Assembly: GCF_964036645.1 (NCBI RefSeq) | Contig: NZ_OZ038525.1 | Span: 2,750,501 to 2,814,500, forward strand | Direction: 5' to 3' | Source of the DNA: Tenacibaculum sp. 190524A02b | GTDB lineage: Bacteria; Bacteroidota; Bacteroidia; Flavobacteriales; Flavobacteriaceae | DNA length: 64,000 nt | In this document: positions 18,213 to 26,901 of the stretch, one piece after another | Position numbering within the stretch: position 1 is the first letter of the stretch | Layout of the letters: each line of letters opens with the position of its first letter | The notes under the pieces: generated by a model | The model's database searches: none | Told to the model about the DNA's origin: nothing | Seen by the model: the letters and a program-made list of their open reading frames with translations, nothing else | Translations under genes and position numbers: made by a program

Positions 18213-18372
18213 TTTAACCTTCTTTTTTTTTTGTTTAGCTAGAAATATATGTTACTAGTAGAAAATTGTTCTTTCTTTCACTTTTAAATATTTATATTGG
18301 GCTACAGCTTTATTTTTAGTTCAAGCTCACCTTACAAAATCTACTATCATTAAAAATTCTTAAAATAGAACT

Positions 18373-19698
18373 ATGTCTCAAACAAACAAAACAACATCTG
18401 ACAATACCATGATTGTCCCGATAATAATAATTGCTGGATTATTTTTCATTTTTGGGTTTGTCACTTGGATTAATGGAGCACTTATTCCTTTTATGAAAAC
18501 CATAAATGAACTTACCGATGCACAATCATATTTAGTTGCATCAGCATCATATATATCATTTGTTGTCATGGCACTACCGTCATCATACGTTATAAATAAA
18601 ATAGGTTATAAAAAAGGAATGTCACTAGGCCTTGTTATAATGGCTATCGGTGCTCTAATATTTATTCCCGCTGCAAACGCAAGAACCTACTGGATATTTT
18701 TACTAGGTATTTTTGTGCAAGGTATGGGAATGACTTTACTTCAAACAGCATCCAATCCATACATCACTATTTTAGGTCCTATAGAAAGTGCCGCTAAAAG
18801 AATTGCAATTATGGGTATTGCGAATAAAGTTGCTGGGGCACTAGGTTCTTTAATATTTGGAGCCCTATTATTATCAGGAATTGACCAAATAAAAGAGAAG
18901 CTAAGTACTGTTTCAGAAGCAGAAAAAGATCAACTCCTAAACTCTATGGCTGATAGTGTAATTACACCATATATTATAATGGCTTTAGTATTATTTATAT
19001 TAGGTGTTTTAATTAGAAAAGCTCCACTACCACATGTAGAAGCAGAAGCCAATGAAGAAAACATTAACAGCAATAATTCAAAAACTAGTATTTTTCAATT
19101 TCCTCATTTATGGCTAGGTGTCGCTACTTTATTTGTATACGTTGGTGCAGAAGTAATTGCTGGAGACACTATTATAGCCTATGGAATATCTTTAGGAATC
19201 CCTGGCGCTGACGCTAAATTTTTCACAACATTCACTTTGGCTGCTATGGTATTAACATACGCTTTAGGTGTTATTCTAATACCAAAATATATCAGTCAAG
19301 CCTTAGCATTAAGAGTAAGTGCCATTTTAGGAATACTTTTTACTGCATGTATAATCTTTACTTCTGGTTTTACATCTGTTTTATTTGTTGCAGCTTTAGG
19401 AATTGCCAATGCATTAGTTTGGCCAGCTGTATGGCCTTTAACTCTTAAGGGGCTTGGGAAATTCACTAAAACAGCTTCCGCTTTATTAATTATGGCTATT
19501 GCCGGAGGCGCAATTATCCCTCCTTTATATGGTCAGTTTGTAGATAGTAAAAAAGCATCATTAATGACTCAAGGAATTAACGAAGCTTCAGCTTTGGCTG
19601 AAGCATCTACTTTCAGTTATTGGATTTTATTCCCTTGTTATATTTTAATTTTATACTATGCCATTGCTGGTCACAAACTAGGATTACGCGACAACTAA
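18373..19698 (+). CDS. nagP: Sugar permease, MFS FHS (FucP-like) family; probable GlcNAc transporter
   Basis: Inner-membrane proton-coupled sugar permease, 441 aa with about 12 hydrophobic segments. The FHS-family start is clear: IIIAGLFFIFGFVTWINGALIPFMK, followed by SYLVASASYISFVVMALPSSYVINKIGYKKGM (motif A-like) and LQTASNPYITILGP, which is a signature of the NagP/FucP/GluP group. The next gene is NagX-like with 12 bases between them, and the divergent block holds GH20, NagB and kinase genes, so N-acetylglucosamine is the most probable substrate. Fucose, glucose or galactose permeases share the family, so the substrate remains an inference from context. Confidence 0.88.
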   Translation: MSQTNKTTSDNTMIVPIIIIAGLFFIFGFVTWINGALIPFMKTINELTDAQSYLVASASYISFVVMALPSSYVINKIGYKKGMSLGLVIMAIGALIFIPAANARTYWIFLLGIFVQGMGMTLLQTASNPYITILGPIESAAKRIAIMGIANKVAGALGSLIFGALLLSGIDQIKEKLSTVSEAEKDQLLNSMADSVITPYIIMALVLFILGVLIRKAPLPHVEAEANEENINSNNSKTSIFQFPHLWLGVATLFVYVGAEVIAGDTIIAYGISLGIPGADAKFFTTFTLAAMVLTYALGVILIPKYISQALALRVSAILGILFTACIIFTSGFTSVLFVAALGIANALVWPAVWPLTLKGLGKFTKTASALLIMAIAGGAIIPPLYGQFVDSKKASLMTQGINEASALAEASTFSYWILFPCYILILYYAIAGHKLGLRDN

Positions 19699-19710
19699 CC
19701 CCGTAACAAA

Positions 19711-20811
19711 ATGACCACCAACAATAGAATACAATCGGTTGATGCATTAAGAGGCATAACTATAATAGCCATGATTCTAGTAAATAATCCTGGAAGCTGG
19801 AATCATGTTTACTCTCCTCTGCTTCATGCTGAGTGGCATGGCTTAACACCTACCGATTTAATTTTTCCTTTTTTTCTTTTTATTGTTGGTATTTCTATTT
19901 CTTTGGCCTATAACAACAAGCCTCTCAATAAAAAAAACTTCAAAAAACTATTGATTAGAAGCTTAAAACTAATTGCTCTAGGATTGTTTATAAATATTTA
20001 TACACCTGTTTTTCCTTTTACAGAAAATATCCAAACTTTTAGAATCCCAGGTGTTTTACAACGTATTGGTATCGTATTTTTCATCTCTTCTATTATTTTT
20101 TTTAAATTTAAGACTAAGATGATAATTCAATTAATAATTGCATTTTTAATTTCTTATTTTATTCTTTTAAAATTTATTCCATTACCTAATAATATAAATC
20201 CTTCATTAGAAAACAATTTGAACAACTGGGTAAATTATGTAGATTTTAAAGTACTTGGAAATCATTTATGGAAAAAAGCATTTGACCCTGAAGGCATTTT
20301 AAGCACCATCCCTGCAGTTACAACCTGTTTACTTGGAATACTAGCAGGCAAAATAATAAACAAAACAACTGAACATAAAAAAGAACACCTTTTACTCTCT
20401 TATGCTGTATATTTATTAGGCTCAGGTTATTTATGGAGTTTGTGGTTTCCAATAAATAAAAATATATGGTCTAGCAGTTTTGTACTAGTTACCGCAGGAT
20501 GGGCAACCATAACATTAGCTTTATTCTATTATTTATACGATATTCAAACTAGAAACACCCCTAAAATACTCACATATGTAAGTAAAAATGCAATTATCAT
20601 TTACTTCCTGTCTATGATAGTAGCTAAAACTTTTTATCTACTAAAAGTATCAAAAACCCAAAACTTACACACTTGGCTATTTGATAATTTATTTTACAAT
20701 ATTCTAAATAACCCAAAACTAGCTTCCTTAATATATGCCATAGTTGTTGTTATTTTCTATCTGTTTTTAGGACAGTATTTATTTAAAAAGAAAATTTTCT
20801 TTAAAGTTTAA
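19711..20811 (+). CDS. nagX: NagX-like membrane acyltransferase (HGSNAT/YeiB-like fold)
   Basis: Polytopic membrane protein of 366 aa with about 9-10 hydrophobic segments. The N-terminus RIQSVDALRGITIIAMILVNNPG and WHGLTPTDLIFPFFLFIVGISISLA is diagnostic of the family that includes human heparan-alpha-glucosaminide N-acetyltransferase and bacterial NagX. NagX genes recur in bacterial GlcNAc/chitin loci and have been proposed to acetylate glucosamine at the membrane. Here it follows the NagP-like permease by 12 bases and is followed at 8 bases by a small unknown gene. It could convert imported or periplasmic GlcN (from partly deacetylated chitin) to GlcNAc; this is inferred from the family. 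Confidence 0.88.
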   Translation: MTTNNRIQSVDALRGITIIAMILVNNPGSWNHVYSPLLHAEWHGLTPTDLIFPFFLFIVGISISLAYNNKPLNKKNFKKLLIRSLKLIALGLFINIYTPVFPFTENIQTFRIPGVLQRIGIVFFISSIIFFKFKTKMIIQLIIAFLISYFILLKFIPLPNNINPSLENNLNNWVNYVDFKVLGNHLWKKAFDPEGILSTIPAVTTCLLGILAGKIINKTTEHKKEHLLLSYAVYLLGSGYLWSLWFPINKNIWSSSFVLVTAGWATITLALFYYLYDIQTRNTPKILTYVSKNAIIIYFLSMIVAKTFYLLKVSKTQNLHTWLFDNLFYNILNNPKLASLIYAIVVVIFYLFLGQYLFKKKIFFKV

Positions 20812-20819
20812 TTCATGCC

Positions 20820-21161
20820 ATGATAATTGAAAAAAACATTATTCAAACTAATAAAACGTTAAGCAAGCTAACCTATAAAAATTCATACCATCAAATTAGC
20901 TTTTCCAATATTACAACTATCAATCATTTTGAAGTATTTAATAATTGGTTAAGTGGCGAATTCGATTTACACTTACAAGAACAAAAGCAAAATCACTTAA
21001 CAATATACTTCCCAAACGGACATATATTAGTTACTATAGAAAAAGAAAATAGGATTATTATTACCGTAAAAAACAAAAACAGCAATCAATGTCTGCAGAT
21101 GATGCAGAAAATAATTGACTTTTATAATTTCTACACTTGCACACACTCTATAAAACACTGA
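20820..21161 (+). CDS. Hypothetical protein in the nagP-nagX operon
   Basis: A 113-aa protein I do not recognise. It has no signal peptide and no membrane segment; predicted mixed beta/alpha with a central strand-rich part (HLTIYFPNGHILVTIEKENRIIITVKN) and a helical end (QCLQMMQKIIDFYNFY) containing Cys and His (YTCTHSIKH). It begins 8 bases after nagX stops and is followed by the tRNA-Thr promoter, so it is the last gene of this operon. The amino-acid composition and the clean spacing favour a real gene. No function is proposed. Confidence 0.65.
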   Translation: MIIEKNIIQTNKTLSKLTYKNSYHQISFSNITTINHFEVFNNWLSGEFDLHLQEQKQNHLTIYFPNGHILVTIEKENRIIITVKNKNSNQCLQMMQKIIDFYNFYTCTHSIKH

Positions 21162-21230
21162 TAAAAAGACACTAAAAAAACAAGATCAAAAAAAAACAAA
21201 AAAAAGTTTTTTCAGTTTCAAAAAACATTA

Positions 21231-21238
21231 TATATTTG
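21231..21238 (+). promoter_or_regulatory. Promoter -7 element of tRNA-Thr (TATATTTG)
   Basis: TATATTTG fits TAnnTTTG and lies 20 bases before the tRNA 5' end. The T-rich TTTTTTCAGTTTC upstream may serve in place of a clear -33 element. Confidence 0.6.
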
Positions 21239-21257
21239 CCACGCTTTTAAGGCAAAC

Positions 21258-21331
21258 GCCGATATAGCTCAGCTGGCTAGAGCAGCTGATTTGTAATCAG
21301 CAGGTCGTGGGTTCGAGTCCCTCTATCGGCT
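21258..21331 (+). tRNA. tRNA-Thr (anticodon TGT)
   Basis: 74-nt cloverleaf. The acceptor stem GCCGATA (21258-21264) pairs with TATCGGC (21324-21330), with discriminator T. The anticodon stem CTGAT/ATCAG encloses TTGTA, giving anticodon TGT. The T arm contains GGTTCGAGTCC. CCA is not encoded. Confidence 0.95.
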
Positions 21332-21340
21332 CAAAACAAA

Positions 21341-21370
21341 AAGTGCTAACAAATTTGTTAGCACTTTTTT
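21341..21370 (+). terminator. Rho-independent terminator after tRNA-Thr
   Basis: Perfect palindrome AAGTGCTAACAAA / TTTGTTAGCACTT (21341-21366), with the central bases forming the loop, followed by a T-run. Confidence 0.85.
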
Positions 21371-21386
21371 TATGCACTATTTTTTC

Positions 21387-21394
21387 TAAATTTG
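21387..21394 (+). promoter_or_regulatory. Promoter -7 element of the udk operon (TAAATTTG)
   Basis: TAAATTTG fits TAnnTTTG and ends 25 bases before the udk ATG, directly after the tRNA terminator. Confidence 0.55.
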
Positions 21395-21419
21395 TTAACC
21401 GAATTACCTTATTAATTAC

Positions 21420-22034
21420 ATGAAAAATATTTTTGTTATCGGTATTGCTGGAGGAACTGGAAGCGGAAAGACCACAGTAGTAAACCAAATCATCAACGAA
21501 CTTCCACCTGATGAAGTCTGTGTTATCTCTCAGGATTCCTACTATAAAGAAACCGATAACCTCACTTATGAAGAAAGAACAAGAATAAACTTTGACCACC
21601 CAAGAGCTATTGATTTTGATCTTTTAGTTGAACACCTTAGAAAACTTAAAAGCAACGAAATAATAGAACAACCTATCTATTCTTTTGTCGCCCACAACCG
21701 TACTAAAGACACTATTAAAACACACCCTAGAAAAGTTATTATTGTTGAAGGAATACTTATTTTTAACAGTAAAGAATTACGAGATCTTTGTGACATAAAA
21801 GTTTTTGTACATGCCGATGCCGACGAAAGATTAATAAGAAGAGTAAGAAGAGACATCAAAGAAAGAGGAAGAGATGTTGAAGAAGTCTTAACAAGATACC
21901 AAGACACTTTAAAACCAATGCATCAGCAATTTATTGAACCCACCAAAAATTATGCTGACATCATTATACCTAACGACCGTAGAAATACAGTTGCTATTGA
22001 TATTGTAAGAACTGTAATTAACGACCGCTTATAA
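21420..22034 (+). CDS. udk: Uridine kinase
   Basis: Cytoplasmic pyrimidine salvage enzyme: uridine/cytidine + NTP to UMP/CMP. The Walker A motif is GGTGSGKT at residues 11-18, followed by the nucleoside-site segment SQDSYYKE and NFDHPRAIDFDLL, then VEGILIF, the lid region RRVRRDIKERGRD and FIEPTKNYADIIIP. Length 204 aa is exactly usual. First gene of a tightly packed run: ftsB starts 2 bases after its stop. A minus-strand reading frame over this gene is a shadow. Confidence 0.97.
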   Translation: MKNIFVIGIAGGTGSGKTTVVNQIINELPPDEVCVISQDSYYKETDNLTYEERTRINFDHPRAIDFDLLVEHLRKLKSNEIIEQPIYSFVAHNRTKDTIKTHPRKVIIVEGILIFNSKELRDLCDIKVFVHADADERLIRRVRRDIKERGRDVEEVLTRYQDTLKPMHQQFIEPTKNYADIIIPNDRRNTVAIDIVRTVINDRL

Positions 22035-22036
22035 CC

Positions 22037-22351
22037 ATGAAATTGCCCTCTTTAAAAAACAAATCTTTTAAAATAATTGGCAACATATATGTTGCTATAT
22101 TAACAGTATTTGTTATATGGATGCTTTTTTTTGACGAAAATTCGTACCTTACTCACAGAGAATTTAACCATGATATTAAAGAACTTGAAACATGGATTGA
22201 ATTCCACAAACAAAAAATAGCTAAAGACAAAGAAACTATAGAAAAATTAAAGGACTCTTTAGAATTAGAAAGGTACGCCAGAGAAAAATATCTAATGAAA
22301 AAAGAGAATGAAGATATTTACATTATTGAATTTGACACTATAAAAAAATAA
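22037..22351 (+). CDS. ftsB: FtsB/DivIC-type septum formation initiator
   Basis: Small bitopic division protein, 104 aa. One membrane segment is present at about residues 14-31 (IGNIYVAILTVFVIWMLFF), followed by a coiled coil (REFNHDIKELETWIEFHKQKIAKDKETIEKLKDSLELERYAREKY), which ends in the family-typical ARExYLMKKENEDIYII. In the cell it would bridge FtsQ/DivIB and FtsL in the divisome. Its TAA stop overlaps the ATG of mutA by one base (TAATG). The placement between udk and mutA fits flavobacterial gene order as I know it. Confidence 0.9.
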   Translation: MKLPSLKNKSFKIIGNIYVAILTVFVIWMLFFDENSYLTHREFNHDIKELETWIEFHKQKIAKDKETIEKLKDSLELERYAREKYLMKKENEDIYIIEFDTIKK

Positions 22352-23700
22352 TGAGCGATTATTTGTTTCAAGAATTTCAAGAAATAACACCTCAAGCTTG
22401 GAAAAACAAAATTCAAGTTGACTTAAAAGGTGCCGACTACAATGACACACTACTATGGAAAACAAATGAAGGTATAACAATAAAACCTTTTTACACTAAA
22501 GAAGATAGAACTCACCAGCAAATAAACCTTCCTAAAAAAGGATTCAATATTTGCCAAACAATATTAGTAGAAAGTGAAGAGGAAGCAAACTCAATTGCTT
22601 TAAATTCTCTAAAAAGAGGTGCCAGCTGTATTGAATTTGTAATAAACCAAACCATCAACTACAAAATTCTTTTAAAAAACATTGACATTAAAAACACCTT
22701 TTTATTTTTTAAAATCAATTTTTTATCAGCAGAATATATTACAGAATTAGCAACCTATACTAATTCGAAAAACACTTATTTCAATATTGATATTATTGGA
22801 AATTTAGCTCGTACAGGTAACTGGTATAAAAACATAAAATCTGACCACGATACATTAACTAAAATAACCAAGAACACAAACAACACCATAGCTGTTAATG
22901 CCTCAATCTATCAAAATGCAGGAGCAAACATAATTCAACAATTAGCCTATGCGTTAGCACACGCTAATGAATATCTTAATTATTTTGGAGGTAACATTTC
23001 CAATAAAATACATTTTAACTTTAGTCAAGGCAGCAATTATTTTTTTGAAATTGCTAAACTCAGAGCCTATAGAGTATTATGGTCTTCTTTATTAAAAGAG
23101 TATGGAATTAGCAATAAAACCACACACATCTTTACACAACCTACTTTACGCAATAAAACATTGTATGACTACAATGTTAATATGTTACGTACCACATCTG
23201 AAAGCATGAGTGCAATATTAGGAGGCGCTGATACCATAGCTAATGTAGCATATGATAAAATTTTCCATAAAACTAATGAATTTGGAGAACGTATATCAAG
23301 AAATCAGCTTTTAATACTTCAACAAGAAAGTGAACTTTCAGAAGCACAAAATATCGCTAATGGAGCTTATTACATAGAATCCCTAACACAACAATTAGCT
23401 CAACAAGCACTTGAAGTATTTAAACAAATTGAAAAAGGAGGAGGATTCCTTAAACAACTAAAAGAAGGAACTATCCAGAGAAAAATAAAAGAATCCGCAG
23501 AAAAAGAACAAACGCAATTTAACAACGGGACATTAGTGTTACTAGGTAGTAATAAAATTCAAAACGAAAACGACAAAATGAAAAACGAATTACAAGTTAA
23601 TTCATTCATGAATATTCGTAATGAAAAAACCTTAATACAACCAATCATTCAAAAAAGATTAGCTGAAAAGCTTGAACAAGAACGTTTAAAAAATGAATAG
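22351..23700 (+). CDS. mutA: Methylmalonyl-CoA mutase small subunit
   Basis: Small (non-catalytic) partner of the B12-dependent mutase that interconverts succinyl-CoA and methylmalonyl-CoA. The start [37 protein letters not shown] is typical for the beta subunit. The TIM-barrel part continues to about residue 370 ([25 protein letters not shown]). At 449 aa it is shorter than the classical ~620-640 aa subunits because the degenerate B12-binding C-terminal domain is absent; this short form is, to my knowledge, common in Flavobacteriaceae. The last 8 bases overlap the start of mutB. Weak conservation of key CoA residues is expected for this subunit. Confidence 0.93.
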   Translation: MSDYLFQEFQEITPQAWKNKIQVDLKGADYNDTLLWKTNEGITIKPFYTKEDRTHQQINLPKKGFNICQTILVESEEEANSIALNSLKRGASCIEFVINQTINYKILLKNIDIKNTFLFFKINFLSAEYITELATYTNSKNTYFNIDIIGNLARTGNWYKNIKSDHDTLTKITKNTNNTIAVNASIYQNAGANIIQQLAYALAHANEYLNYFGGNISNKIHFNFSQGSNYFFEIAKLRAYRVLWSSLLKEYGISNKTTHIFTQPTLRNKTLYDYNVNMLRTTSESMSAILGGADTIANVAYDKIFHKTNEFGERISRNQLLILQQESELSEAQNIANGAYYIESLTQQLAQQALEVFKQIEKGGGFLKQLKEGTIQRKIKESAEKEQTQFNNGTLVLLGSNKIQNENDKMKNELQVNSFMNIRNEKTLIQPIIQKRLAEKLEQERLKNE

Positions 23701-25759
23701 AAAAGACATCTCAAACATAAGCTTAGTTCAAGAAAAACAATCTAAACCCGCAACTTTTCAACATGAAAATTTTGCTGCCGGTATAGCTCCAAACTTAAGA
23801 GGCCCTTATTCTACCATGTACGTTAGGAGACCTTGGACTATAAGACAATATGCTGGTTTTTCTACTGCAGAAGAAAGCAATGCTTTTTATCGAAGAAATT
23901 TAGCAGCAGGCCAAAAAGGACTTTCTGTAGCTTTTGACCTAGCCACCCACAGAGGTTATGACTCCGACCATGAAAGAGTTCAAGGTGATGTTGGAAAAGC
24001 AGGTGTTGCCATTGATTCTGTAGAAGACATGAAAGTCTTATTTAACCAAATTCCTCTTGATAGAATGTCTGTTTCTATGACCATGAATGGTGCTGTATTA
24101 CCTATACTCGCTTTTTATATTGTAGCAGCTGAAGAACAAGGTGTAGCTCCTGAGCTATTATCAGGAACTATTCAAAATGATATTTTAAAGGAATTTATGG
24201 TTCGTAACACCTACATATACCCTCCTACTCCTTCAATGAAAATAATTGCTGATATTTTTAAATACACTAGCAAAAACATGCCTAAATTTAATTCAATTTC
24301 TATTTCCGGTTACCACATGCAAGAAGCTGGAGCTACCCCTGAAATTGAATTAGCTTATACGCTTGCTGATGGTCTTGAATATATACGAAAAGGAATTGAA
24401 GCTGGAATGGATATCGATACATTTGCACCACGTTTATCTTTTTTCTGGGCTATAGGTATGAATCATTTTATGGAAATTGCCAAAATGAGAGCAGGAAGAA
24501 TGTTATGGGCAAAAATTGTAAAGCAATTTAACCCACAAAACCCAAAATCTCTTGCCTTACGTACACATTGCCAAACAAGCGGATGGAGTTTAACAGAACA
24601 AGACCCCTTTAATAATGTAGCTAGAACTACTATTGAAGCCATGGCTGCTGCTTTCGGAGGCACCCAAAGTTTACACACAAACGCTTTAGATGAGGCTATT
24701 GCCTTACCCACAGATTTTTCTGCCAGAATAGCCCGTAATACTCAAATATACCTACAACAAGAAACACACATTACTAAAACTGTTGACCCATGGGCAGGAA
24801 GTTATCACGTTGAAAAACTAACCGAAGAAATTGCCAATAAAGCATGGAAACTAATTCAAGAAGTTGAAGAATTAGGAGGAATGACAAAAGCCATTGAAAA
24901 AGGAATTCCTAAAATGCGTATTGAAGAAGCCGCAGCAAAAAAACAAGCAAAAATAGACAGTGGTCAAGATGTTATTGTAGGCGTAAATAAATATCAATTA
25001 GAAAAAGAAGATCCGCTTCATATTTTAGAAGTAGACAACGAAGCTGTTAGACAATCTCAAATAGAACGTCTTAACAACCTAAGAAACAAAAGAAATAAAC
25101 AAGCAGTTGATGATTCTCTAAACAAACTAACTGAATGTGCCAAAACAGGTAACGGAAACCTATTAGACCTAGCCGTTAACGCCGCAAGAGATAGAGCCTC
25201 TTTAGGCGAAATTTCCGACGCTTTAGAAACTGTTTTTGGCCGTCATAAAGCAGTACATAAAACCATATCTGGCGTGTATAGTAAAGAAATAAAAGATGAT
25301 GCTTTATTTAAAAAAGCAACCGAATTAGCTGATAAATTTGCAGAACTTGAAGGACGTAGACCAAGGATTATGATTGCCAAGCTAGGTCAAGACGGACATG
25401 ACAGAGGTGCTAAAGTAGTAGCTACTGGTTATGCCGACTTAGGTTTTGATGTAGATATTGGCCCGTTATTTCAAACCCCTCAAGAAGCTACTAAACAAGC
25501 CGTAGAAAACGATGTTCACATTTTAGGAATATCTTCATTGGCTGCTGGTCACAAAACATTAGTTCCGCAAGTAATTGCTGAATTACAAAAATATGACAGA
25601 GAAGACATCATGGTAATTGTTGGTGGTGTAATCCCAGCACAAGATTATCAGTTTTTATTTGAATCTGGAGCCGTAGGCGTATTTGGCCCTGGTACCAAAA
25701 TAGCACAAGCTGCTATTGACATGTTAACCATATTAATTGAAAGCACTGAAGAAGAATAA
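23693..25759 (+). CDS. mutB: Methylmalonyl-CoA mutase large (catalytic) subunit
   Basis: Catalytic B12-dependent subunit, 688 aa. N-terminal barrel: [35 protein letters not shown] and [28 protein letters not shown] are characteristic substrate-binding segments, as is [19 protein letters not shown]. The C-terminal cobalamin domain carries DGHDRGAKV with the cobalt-ligating His569, followed by [15 protein letters not shown] and [12 protein letters not shown]. It overlaps mutA by 8 bases, so translation is probably coupled. No cobalamin riboswitch is apparent upstream. psd follows 3 bases after the stop. Confidence 0.97.
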   Translation: MNRKDISNISLVQEKQSKPATFQHENFAAGIAPNLRGPYSTMYVRRPWTIRQYAGFSTAEESNAFYRRNLAAGQKGLSVAFDLATHRGYDSDHERVQGDVGKAGVAIDSVEDMKVLFNQIPLDRMSVSMTMNGAVLPILAFYIVAAEEQGVAPELLSGTIQNDILKEFMVRNTYIYPPTPSMKIIADIFKYTSKNMPKFNSISISGYHMQEAGATPEIELAYTLADGLEYIRKGIEAGMDIDTFAPRLSFFWAIGMNHFMEIAKMRAGRMLWAKIVKQFNPQNPKSLALRTHCQTSGWSLTEQDPFNNVARTTIEAMAAAFGGTQSLHTNALDEAIALPTDFSARIARNTQIYLQQETHITKTVDPWAGSYHVEKLTEEIANKAWKLIQEVEELGGMTKAIEKGIPKMRIEEAAAKKQAKIDSGQDVIVGVNKYQLEKEDPLHILEVDNEAVRQSQIERLNNLRNKRNKQAVDDSLNKLTECAKTGNGNLLDLAVNAARDRASLGEISDALETVFGRHKAVHKTISGVYSKEIKDDALFKKATELADKFAELEGRRPRIMIAKLGQDGHDRGAKVVATGYADLGFDVDIGPLFQTPQEATKQAVENDVHILGISSLAAGHKTLVPQVIAELQKYDREDIMVIVGGVIPAQDYQFLFESGAVGVFGPGTKIAQAAIDMLTILIESTEEE

Positions 25760-25762
25760 ATT

Positions 25763-26641
25763 ATGAAAATAAATTTTATTGATAGAACCACAGGAACAGT
25801 TTACACTGAAACACCACCAGGCGAAGGTTTTTTAAAGTTACTATATAACAATCCATTTGGTAAAACTGCCTTGCTACCTATTGTTAAACGTAAATTTTTA
25901 TCCTCTTGGTACGGAAAACTAATGGACAAGCCTAGCTCTATCAATAAAATTGAAGGCTTTGTAAAAGATTTAAACATTAATATGGATGAAGCAGAACTTT
26001 CAATAGAAGACTATATATCTTTCAATGATTTTTTCTATAGAAAACTTAAAACTAACGCTCGTCCAATAGCTAATGGTATTGTTTCTCCTGGAGACGGAAA
26101 ACTTCTTGCTTTTGAAAACATTAGTGACATTAGCAACTTCTTTGTAAAAGGAAGAGAATTTACTCTTGACGAATTTTTAGGCAACAAAGAACTTGCTATT
26201 CAATATAAAAACTCCTCATTAATTATTTTAAGACTTGCCCCTAACGATTACCATAGATATCATTTTCCTTACCAGGGCACACCTACTCCAATGACTAAAA
26301 TAAAGGGGGATTACTTATCTGTTTCTCCATATGCACTAGCATCAAATTTCACCAAGGTTTTTTGCGAAAACAAACGCGAATACTGTATTCTAAAAACAGA
26401 AGATAAAGGCGATATACTTATTGCACCAGTAGGAGCTACTATGGTTGGTAGTATTATTGAAACATACAAAGCCAATACTCCTATTAAAAAAGGTGACGAA
26501 ATGGGATACTTCGCTTTTGGAGGCTCTACAATTGTTCTTCTACTAGATAAAGATAAAATACAAATTGACTCAGATTTAATTACCAACACCAAAAACAAAA
26601 TAGAAACTTTTGTGAAAATGGGGGAAAAAATAGGCAACTAA
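25763..26641 (+). CDS. psd: Phosphatidylserine decarboxylase proenzyme
   Basis: Membrane-associated enzyme that makes phosphatidylethanolamine from phosphatidylserine with a self-generated pyruvoyl group. Family motifs: FNDFFYRKLKTNARPI, SPGDGKLLAFE, LRLAPNDYHRYHFPYQG (catalytic His region), PVGATMVGSI and the self-cleavage site FGGSTIV, where Ser255 becomes the pyruvoyl group. Length 292 aa is normal for this type. It starts 3 bases after mutB and ends the udk-psd run. The 260 bases downstream hold regulatory-looking palindromes rather than a gene. Confidence 0.95.
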   Translation: MKINFIDRTTGTVYTETPPGEGFLKLLYNNPFGKTALLPIVKRKFLSSWYGKLMDKPSSINKIEGFVKDLNINMDEAELSIEDYISFNDFFYRKLKTNARPIANGIVSPGDGKLLAFENISDISNFFVKGREFTLDEFLGNKELAIQYKNSSLIILRLAPNDYHRYHFPYQGTPTPMTKIKGDYLSVSPYALASNFTKVFCENKREYCILKTEDKGDILIAPVGATMVGSIIETYKANTPIKKGDEMGYFAFGGSTIVLLLDKDKIQIDSDLITNTKNKIETFVKMGEKIGN

Positions 26642-26741
26642 ACCTTCTTACTCCAATCCTTTCTCTACACTTAAACTATATATTTTTTATGAGAAATGTT
26701 TCGTTATTATTTGTACTCGAAAAATTTCTCTCAAAAAATTA

Positions 26742-26815
26742 TGTACAGTAACTGTACACGAAAATATTCTGAGAAAAAATGTGTGCAACATTGTACAATA
26801 AAAAGGCTTGTACAA
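26742..26815. promoter_or_regulatory. Cluster of TGTACA palindromes upstream of ccsBA (operator-like)
   Basis: TGTACAGT (26742-26749) and ACTGTACA (26751-26758) form a perfect 8-bp inverted repeat around one central A. TTGTACAA repeats at 26808-26815 and TTGTACAA also at 26791-26798, with a further TTGTAC at 26711. All lie 55-130 bases upstream of the -7 element at 26870. This looks like a multi-site operator for a dimeric regulator; the regulator is unknown. Confidence 0.55.
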
Positions 26816-26869
26816 ATACACTTATGTTAAAATTGATTCAAATCATAATGCCATTCAAGCATTAATACG

Positions 26870-26877
26870 TAAATTTG
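26870..26877 (+). promoter_or_regulatory. Promoter -7 element of ccsBA (TAAATTTG)
   Basis: TAAATTTG fits TAnnTTTG and ends 24 bases before the ATG at 26902. No standard -33 TTG lies at the expected distance, consistent with activator dependence through the TGTACA sites. Confidence 0.55.
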
Positions 26878-26901
26878 CCCAGTTTTATACCTACGTACCA
26901 G

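Noticed and set aside
21297..21599. Minus-strand frame over tRNA-Thr and udk
   Set aside because: It reads through a tRNA and a terminator and is antisense to udk.
22300..22351. Cobalamin riboswitch before mutA
   Set aside because: mutA overlaps ftsB by one base, leaving no leader, and no B12-box-like sequence was seen upstream of the operon.
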